From positions 1 to 11,749 of the forward strand of contig JAGCGE010000038.1 of NCBI GenBank assembly GCA_017649745.1: a DNA stretch of 11,749 nucleotides, given 5' to 3'. Of this stretch, positions 7,598 through 11,749 are shown piece after piece; the stretch's first letter is position 1; every line of letters begins with the position of its first letter. Below the pieces are notes generated by a model that saw nothing but the letters and a program-made list of their open reading frames with translations, was not told where the DNA came from and made no database searches. The stretch is from Clostridiales bacterium. GTDB taxonomy: Bacteria > Bacillota_A > Clostridia > Saccharofermentanales > Saccharofermentanaceae. The position numbers and the translations under genes are program-made.

Positions 7598-7861
7598 TTA
7601 CTTTCTGATTCCAAGCTTTGCGATAACTGCACGGTAGCGCTCGATATCGATCTTTGCAAGATAATCGAGAAGTCCTCTTCTCTTACCAACCATCATGAGA
7701 AGTCCTCTTCTGGAGTGGTGGTCACCCTTGTGAGTCTTAAGGTGCTCTGTGAGGTGGTTGATCCTGTATGTGAGAAGTGCAATCTGTACTTCTGGGGATC
7801 CTGTGTCGCCCTCTTTAAGAGCATACTCTTTGATGATTGAAGCCTTGTCAAAATCAGCCAT
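7598..7861 (-). CDS. rpsO: 30S ribosomal protein S15
   Basis: S15 is a primary 16S rRNA-binding protein of the small subunit platform that helps S6 and S18 to join. The 87 residues match the family length and its signature: [16 protein letters not shown] (19-34), [19 protein letters not shown] (37-55) and [11 protein letters not shown] (60-70). The His-His-Ser-Arg-Arg part (48-52) contacts the rRNA. GGAGG lies 9 nt before the ATG at 7861. The gene has its own strong promoter, a leader of about 85 nt and a perfect hairpin terminator, so it can be a single-gene unit; the usual neighbour pnp is absent here. S15 represses its own mRNA through leader structures in several bacteria, and this leader is long enough for that. 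Confidence 0.99.
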   Translation of the reverse strand: MADFDKASIIKEYALKEGDTGSPEVQIALLTYRINHLTEHLKTHKGDHHSRRGLLMMVGKRRGLLDYLAKIDIERYRAVIAKLGIRK

Positions 7862-7945
7862 TTTAAAATTCCTCCGTTAAATTAGAATAAACCTTCGACA
7901 GAGTAATAGGTTCGGAAGTGTTCCTAAAACTATGTTCGAGGTAGC
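7862..7945 (-). promoter_or_regulatory. rpsO 5' leader with alternative pairings
   Basis: The leader of about 84 nt carries a stretch at 7912-7907 (minus AACCTA) that can pair upstream with TAGG (7926-7923) or downstream with AGGTT (7894-7890), which exclude each other. GGAGG at 7875-7871 is the ribosome site. Autoregulation by S15 would be a reasonable use, but the stems are short and I cannot match them to a known S15 leader class. Confidence 0.3.
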
Positions 7946-7951
7946 TTGAGA

Positions 7952-7980
7952 ATAATATCACAACAAAAATGGGATGTAAA
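7952..7980 (-). promoter_or_regulatory. rpsO promoter with extended -10
   Basis: On the minus strand the -35 box is TTTACA (7980-7975) and the -10 box TATTAT (7957-7952), 17 bp apart, with a TGA directly before the -10 box as in extended -10 promoters. It begins 4 nt after the stop of the diguanylate cyclase gene. Transcription should start near 7945. Confidence 0.75.
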
Positions 7981-7984
7981 CCTC

Positions 7985-9106
7985 TTAGCCGTCTTTTCTT
8001 ATAGAAAGATAGCCTTTTTTAACACCATAATCAGGATCACTGCAAAATTTCGTGATATCGATGTCGTTCGGAGGTCTCTTATTGGCAACAAGTTCATGCC
8101 AAGTATCTCTGCCGTTGATCTTTGAAAGGTACATTGCCTGGTCAGCAAGATCGACATGGTTCTGCAAAGTCAAAAGCTCTTTTGCATCGTACAACGGATA
8201 TGCTACAAATCCGACAGAACATGTGATCTGTCTGGTCTCACCGGTAACATCTGAATGAATGGAAATGTTATTTCTAAATGCGTTATTGATTGCTTTTGCT
8301 GTCCTTGAGAAATCATATGGGAACTTAGCTGAAGCGATAACGAGGAACTCCTCACCACCATTACGTATAACAACACCGACATCACCTAAAAGACGACGAA
8401 GTGTTGAACCGACCTGTCTTAAGACCTCATCACCAGCAGCGTGACCAAAGTCATCGTTAACGAGCTTAAAGTGATCGATATCTATAAGGAAAACAGCGAA
8501 AACATCCGTACTGTATGTTTTCGGAGCCCCCGTAATAGGATGCGCCATAAGCTGAGTATTCATATAGTTAATGAGAACTTGAGAGAAATATTTACGGTTA
8601 AAGCAACCTGTAAGTTCATCAAGATATTTCTCGGAAGCAGCCGTATCAACATAACTCTGGACCATATCGATCCATGTCTCTTCTTTACCGAGAGTAGCAA
8701 AAGGTTTGGAAAGCTTACCTGAAAGAAGATAATCTGTCATCTCTCCCCTGTTAATATTACGCATCTGAAGAATAAGCGACTTAACAGGCTTAGTGATCAT
8801 ATTATCGTAGAGGAGCACCATAAGAAATGTAATAACAAGTGTCTGTGCGAACACGTGAAGGATAATAGCAAGCAAGAGTGCAAGCTGCACTTTGTCCATA
8901 TCCCACATGAGAAGGAACGGATCCATCTCAGCCAATATACAGAAAAAAAGGTATACAACAATATCAACTAATGAAGTTGCAATAAAAGAAACAACAGTTA
9001 TGAATACGGCAGCCTCGGACTTGTTGTCCCACTTACCGACTCTCATAACTCTTGCAAGGTATCTTGTAAAACGCTTTTTTAAACTTGATTGACTTTTTGT
9101 GCTCAT
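7985..9106 (-). CDS. Membrane-bound diguanylate cyclase (GGDEF protein)
   Basis: The 373 residues begin with a basic cytoplasmic stretch, then two membrane helices (about 32-58 and 73-100) enclosing only a short outside loop of about 15 residues. A HAMP-like linker (about 101-155) follows, starting TKPVKSL. The GGDEF domain covers about 160-340: LDELTGCFNRKYF (162-174), the metal-site region LIDIDHFKLVND (207-218) and the active GGEEF at 250-254. These residues predict synthesis of cyclic di-GMP from two GTP. The usual inhibitory RxxD site before the motif is missing: the aligned positions read G-D-V-G. A C-terminal tail of about 30 residues follows the domain. The start at 9106 has AAGGA 9 nt upstream. 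No sensor domain is visible outside the cell, so the signal may be sensed in the membrane or by partners. Confidence 0.93.
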   Translation of the reverse strand: MSTKSQSSLKKRFTRYLARVMRVGKWDNKSEAAVFITVVSFIATSLVDIVVYLFFCILAEMDPFLLMWDMDKVQLALLLAIILHVFAQTLVITFLMVLLYDNMITKPVKSLILQMRNINRGEMTDYLLSGKLSKPFATLGKEETWIDMVQSYVDTAASEKYLDELTGCFNRKYFSQVLINYMNTQLMAHPITGAPKTYSTDVFAVFLIDIDHFKLVNDDFGHAAGDEVLRQVGSTLRRLLGDVGVVIRNGGEEFLVIASAKFPYDFSRTAKAINNAFRNNISIHSDVTGETRQITCSVGFVAYPLYDAKELLTLQNHVDLADQAMYLSKINGRDTWHELVANKRPPNDIDITKFCSDPDYGVKKGYLSIRKDG

Positions 9107-9133
9107 AATGATAATTCCTTGCTAAACTCGATA

Positions 9134-9163
9134 ATTATATCATTATGATGTAGAAAGTGTAAA
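9134..9163 (-). promoter_or_regulatory. Promoter of the diguanylate cyclase gene, extended -10
   Basis: On the minus strand TTTACA (9163-9158) and a perfect TATAAT (9139-9134) are 18 bp apart, with TGA before the -10 box. The design is close to that of the rpsO promoter. Transcription would begin near 9127, about 20 nt before the ATG at 9106. No hairpin terminator is seen between the NUDIX stop and this promoter, so read-through is also possible. Confidence 0.72.
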
Positions 9164-9181
9164 TCAAATATACTTGTTATA

Positions 9182-9742
9182 TTAGCTGTTTGCCCACATA
9201 TAGCAATAAGCTTGGGTTCTAGAAGCAAATAATTCCAAATCTAACAGATTTTTTACTTCTTCCTTTGTATACCAAGCAGCCTCTATCTCTTCCTCATCAG
9301 AAGTGCTCGGAGCAAATTCACCTTCAGCTATACCGATAGCTACAACAGATGTTTCATTAGTAACACCAACTGCACTATAAGACTTCGGAAGAACTGATTC
9401 GATCTTGATCAATGACAGACCCGTCTCCTCCCAGAGTTCTCTTTTAGCAGACGTTTCAACAGACTCGCCCGGATCAATAAGTCCTGCTGGAAAATTGAAT
9501 ACGCTCTTTCCGACAGCTAATCTGAATTCCTTATTTAATAAGATCTTCGAGTGATCAGGCGAATGCATGATAAGGACTACAGCATCTACTCTGTCCTTTG
9601 TAAGATCGTCATAAGTTACCATTTCCTTATCTCGGCTGATCATCTCATAAACTTTTGTATTACCGAGTTCTGTCTTATATGTGATGTTATATCCGGAAAT
9701 AAACTTTCCCTGATATGTCTTATCTATACCAATAAACTTCAT
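9182..9742 (-). CDS. NUDIX hydrolase, ADP-ribose pyrophosphatase-like
   Basis: NUDIX enzymes cleave nucleoside diphosphate-X bonds with Mg2+. The complete NUDIX box runs from Gly87 to Leu109 (G-x5-E-x7-REL-x-EE-x-GL): GLIDPGE (87-93) and RELWEETGL (101-109), with Glu102, Glu105 and Glu106 as metal ligands. The preceding NFPAG and the long N-terminal beta region (about 1-50) are typical of the ADP-ribose pyrophosphatase (NudF/YqkG-like) branch, so ADP-ribose to AMP plus ribose 5-phosphate is the best guess. The length of 186 residues fits that family. The ATG overlaps the stop of the flavin reductase gene by one base (TGATG), and the nearest AGAGGA is 11 nt away, so translation is probably coupled. 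Confidence 0.92.
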   Translation of the reverse strand: MKFIGIDKTYQGKFISGYNITYKTELGNTKVYEMISRDKEMVTYDDLTKDRVDAVVLIMHSPDHSKILLNKEFRLAVGKSVFNFPAGLIDPGESVETSAKRELWEETGLSLIKIESVLPKSYSAVGVTNETSVVAIGIAEGEFAPSTSDEEEIEAAWYTKEEVKNLLDLELFASRTQAYCYMWANS

Positions 9743-10422
9743 CAGAATTTCTTTCCTCTCTTTGGTTCCTGCTCACGAAGTCTCTTGTATTTATCTCTTT
9801 CTTTCTTGTAGCCCATTCTCTTCTCGAAAACATCAGGTGTTGCAACTGAATAACCGAAGAAACCAAGCTTCTCACCAAGGATAAAATACTCACCGTGGTT
9901 ATAGGCGACAAGTTTAGCTTTATCAAGACAGAGTCTTCCACTCTCATCTGTAAGATAGGAATCTGCTTTTACACCGACTATCTCAGCGATAAACATATCG
10001 TGAGATCCTAATTCCTTTATCTCCTTAACCTTACAAAAGATGTTTACAGGACTTTCAGCAATATAATAAGCATGATCAAGGCATTCAGCCTTTACTGCAG
10101 TAAGTCCGCAGGAGGCAAACTTATCTTCATCGCTTCCGGATCTAACTCCGCAATAATCACAATTCTTTGCAAGAGCCTTATTTACCAAGTTAATTACGAA
10201 CTCACCAGTTTCCTTGATAAGTTCATATGAATGTCTGCTTTTTCGAATAGAAACAGATACCATCGGAGGCTCTGAATTGATGGTTCCTGCCCAAGCAACA
10301 GTAATAATATTAGGTCTTTGTGAAGCCTCTTTCGGATCTTTACCTGCTGATGAGATCATAACTACAGGTACGGGATTAAGTATTGTTGAGATCCCGATAT
10401 CAGTCTTTTCATGTTTAGCCAT
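9742..10422 (-). CDS. Flavin reductase-like / flavoredoxin-type FMN-binding protein
   Basis: The protein has the flavin reductase-like split-barrel fold: RPNIITVAWAGTINSEPP (36-53), SVSIRKSRHSYELI (56-69), CDYCGVRSGSDEDKF (88-102) and GSHDMFIAEI (139-148). The relatives bind FMN and either reduce it with NAD(P)H or pass electrons (flavoredoxin). The Cys88-x-x-Cys91 pair is present; its role is unknown. The last 27 residues (200-226) are strongly basic and extend past the fold. The length of 226 is slightly above the usual 160-210. A clear GGAG lies 7 nt before the ATG at 10422. The gene starts 10 nt after the alkyltransferase stop and overlaps the NUDIX start, so it belongs to one operon with them. 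The physiological electron acceptor cannot be read from the sequence. Confidence 0.9.
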   Translation of the reverse strand: MAKHEKTDIGISTILNPVPVVMISSAGKDPKEASQRPNIITVAWAGTINSEPPMVSVSIRKSRHSYELIKETGEFVINLVNKALAKNCDYCGVRSGSDEDKFASCGLTAVKAECLDHAYYIAESPVNIFCKVKEIKELGSHDMFIAEIVGVKADSYLTDESGRLCLDKAKLVAYNHGEYFILGEKLGFFGYSVATPDVFEKRMGYKKERDKYKRLREQEPKRGKKF

Positions 10423-10432
10423 AATGATTCTC

Positions 10433-11491
10433 CTATAATAAAGTCATAAATATAGATTCGTGCTGTAAAAGGAAATCCTTCATATCAACGCCTAAAGAAT
10501 ATCCTACAAGCTTACCGTCCTTACCGATAACTCTGTGACACGGAACAAGAACCGGAACGGGATTATCACCTAAAGCTGCACCAACAGCTCTAGTGAGTTT
10601 CCTTGCTTCTTTCTTATCAGAAGTAAGTCTTTGAGCAATCTCCTCATAACTAACTGTACTTCCGTACGGAATGTTCCTGATCTCATTCCAGACATTAATC
10701 TGAAATTCGGTACCAACATTGTATTTTACATTAATATCGAAAGAATCTCTCTTTTTAAGGAAATATTCATATAATTCATTTACCGCTTTTGAAAGCTCGG
10801 AAGGCAGTAACGAATTATCAAGATCATAATACTCATTAGAATTTTTCGGAAGGAAACAACCGTCATCGTCAAGAAGGCCTAATCTTCTGGCAACACTTAC
10901 AGTAAAAGCATCTTGCGGCTTATCACCGTATCTGTAGAGCGTGAGTCTGTCGACATAATCATTGTTTCCGTAAACACAGACAACACCTCTTTGAAAAGCA
11001 ACAAATCCGACATTGTATCCCGTAAATTCAGATGCAGTAATATAGAAAAGTCCCGCATCTTCATAGTTACCGTTTTCGAGAGGAATCTCATCTTCAAGGA
11101 CTGCATTTTGCATCATTCCTACCTTGATCGCAGCTTCCTCGATCATATGATCATTAACATCTATGACTAGATTTATCTTATGGAAATTCTTATCAATGAA
11201 CGAGTGATAAAACAGTGTCTCGAGTATCTCATAATACTTATCTGTATCCTGTGAAAAGAATATGTTGAGCATAAATATCTTCGCACACATACTCATAGGA
11301 ACAAACAGAGAAAAAGCAAGGAATTTATCAGACTCGTCAAGGATGATATAAGAATATCTGGTGTTATCAGCGATTATGAGTCTTATCGTACTTTCTATGT
11401 CAGCCAACTTACCCGAGAAAACCCCTGCTCCTTTGAGTAAAGAAGCATCATTGATATGAAGTCTTCTGAGTTTTAAGCCATCAGTTCTCAT
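10433..11491 (-). CDS. Fusion: GNAT-like domain + O6-alkylguanine-DNA alkyltransferase (Ogt/MGMT)
   Basis: The C-terminal part repairs O6-methylguanine in DNA by moving the alkyl group onto its own cysteine, a one-time reaction. I chose the ATG at 11491 (352 residues), which has GAGTGAT about 8 nt upstream; a GTG at 11500 in frame has no ribosome site. Residues about 1-150 look like a RimJ/RimL-style GNAT acetyltransferase (LKLRRLHINDASLL near the start; a late stretch INLVIDVNDHMIEEAAIKVG), but the Q/RxxGxG/A acetyl-CoA loop is not evident. Residues about 158-255 resemble the N-terminal ribonuclease H-like part of alkyltransferases. Residues 260-350 are the DNA-binding and catalytic part: IPYGSTVSYEEIA (284-296 region), RAVGAALGDNP with the arginine finger Arg301 and Asn310, and VPCHRVIG with the acceptor Cys318. 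All key residues are intact. Confidence 0.88.
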   Translation of the reverse strand: MRTDGLKLRRLHINDASLLKGAGVFSGKLADIESTIRLIIADNTRYSYIILDESDKFLAFSLFVPMSMCAKIFMLNIFFSQDTDKYYEILETLFYHSFIDKNFHKINLVIDVNDHMIEEAAIKVGMMQNAVLEDEIPLENGNYEDAGLFYITASEFTGYNVGFVAFQRGVVCVYGNNDYVDRLTLYRYGDKPQDAFTVSVARRLGLLDDDGCFLPKNSNEYYDLDNSLLPSELSKAVNELYEYFLKKRDSFDINVKYNVGTEFQINVWNEIRNIPYGSTVSYEEIAQRLTSDKKEARKLTRAVGAALGDNPVPVLVPCHRVIGKDGKLVGYSLGVDMKDFLLQHESIFMTLL

Positions 11492-11749
11492 AGATATCAC
11501 TCAAAGAAATAATATATGATTCATCGGTATCCTGTAATTCATTATAACAAGCAAAAAGCTTAGATTCGATAGTATTGCACAGCTTATTGTCTATAACGTT
11601 AGGAGTATAGACAGCTTCAGGCATCATATTCTCATAGACTGAAACAATGTATCCGAATTGCGGATCAGAGATCTTCTGATCCCATACTTCTGATGAATAG
11701 ACCAAAGGCAGATAGCCAAGCTTCGGCTCGAGTCTGTTGATCAAAAAAA
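11481..11749 (-). CDS. C-terminal part of an unrecognised protein, cut by right edge
   Basis: The frame is open from the right edge to the stop at 11483-11481, about 89 codons. A TTG at 11744 could be read as a start but has no ribosome site in view and stands in a run of T, so I treat the gene as truncated by the window. The visible part contains LGYLPLVYSSEVWDQK, DPQFGYIVSVYENMMPEAVYTPNVID and an acidic C-terminus; I see no membrane helix, catalytic motif or known family. Its stop lies 11 bases inside the alkyltransferase gene, so the two genes are translationally linked and in one operon. The function is unknown. Confidence 0.6.
   Translation of the reverse strand, partial: FLINRLEPKLGYLPLVYSSEVWDQKISDPQFGYIVSVYENMMPEAVYTPNVIDNKLCNTIESKLFACYNELQDTDESYIISLSDIYEN

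Noticed and set aside
7890..7945. Possible tRNA or 5S-like fragment in the rpsO leader
   Set aside because: Short resemblance such as GGTTCG only; no cloverleaf or continuous rRNA match can be drawn.

Overview
The window reads as a chromosomal segment of a low-to-moderate GC Firmicute, most likely a clostridium of the Lachnospiraceae type. The reasons are strong GGAGG-type Shine-Dalgarno sites, promoters close to the TTGACA/TATAAT consensus with extended -10 elements, tight operons with ATGA overlaps, and protein sequences that read like clostridial versions. The genus cannot be fixed by eye. Every gene I can support lies on the minus strand, so transcription runs from high to low coordinates. 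I see no mobile element, CRISPR array, tRNA, rRNA or phage gene, and no gap over 300 bases without a gene.

Layout in order of transcription. (1) 11749-9182 is a packed four-gene cluster: the end of an unrecognised gene, a fusion of a GNAT-like domain to an O6-alkylguanine-DNA alkyltransferase, a flavin reductase-like flavoprotein and a NUDIX hydrolase of ADP-ribose pyrophosphatase type. (2) 9163-7985 is a membrane diguanylate cyclase with its own extended -10 promoter. (3) 7980-7565 is rpsO (ribosomal protein S15) with a strong promoter, a leader of about 85 nt and a perfect hairpin terminator. (4) 7555-6095 holds an unrecognised four-helix membrane protein that looks internally duplicated, then yraN (UPF0102). 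(5) 6010-1 is an operon with a clear promoter: class I aspartate-type aminotransferase, purB, a NifS/IscS-type cysteine desulfurase, thiI, and a PurM/HypE-superfamily protein cut by the left edge.

The last operon combines two themes. The aminotransferase can supply aspartate, which PurA condenses with IMP to make the substrate of PurB. The cysteine desulfurase supplies persulfide sulfur to ThiI for 4-thiouridine in tRNA, and possibly for thiamine. The PurM/HypE-like protein is translationally coupled to ThiI, but its role is unknown. The 11.5-9.2 kb cluster can be read loosely as nucleotide and DNA damage housekeeping, which is inference.

The window is mostly housekeeping. The points most worth a second look are the GNAT-alkyltransferase fusion, the duplicated membrane protein whose start codon sits against the rpsO terminator, the coupling of a HypE-like protein to ThiI, a PurB of the long eukaryote-like type, and inverted repeats before yraN and in the aminotransferase promoter. 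I found no convincing new defence or biosynthetic system.
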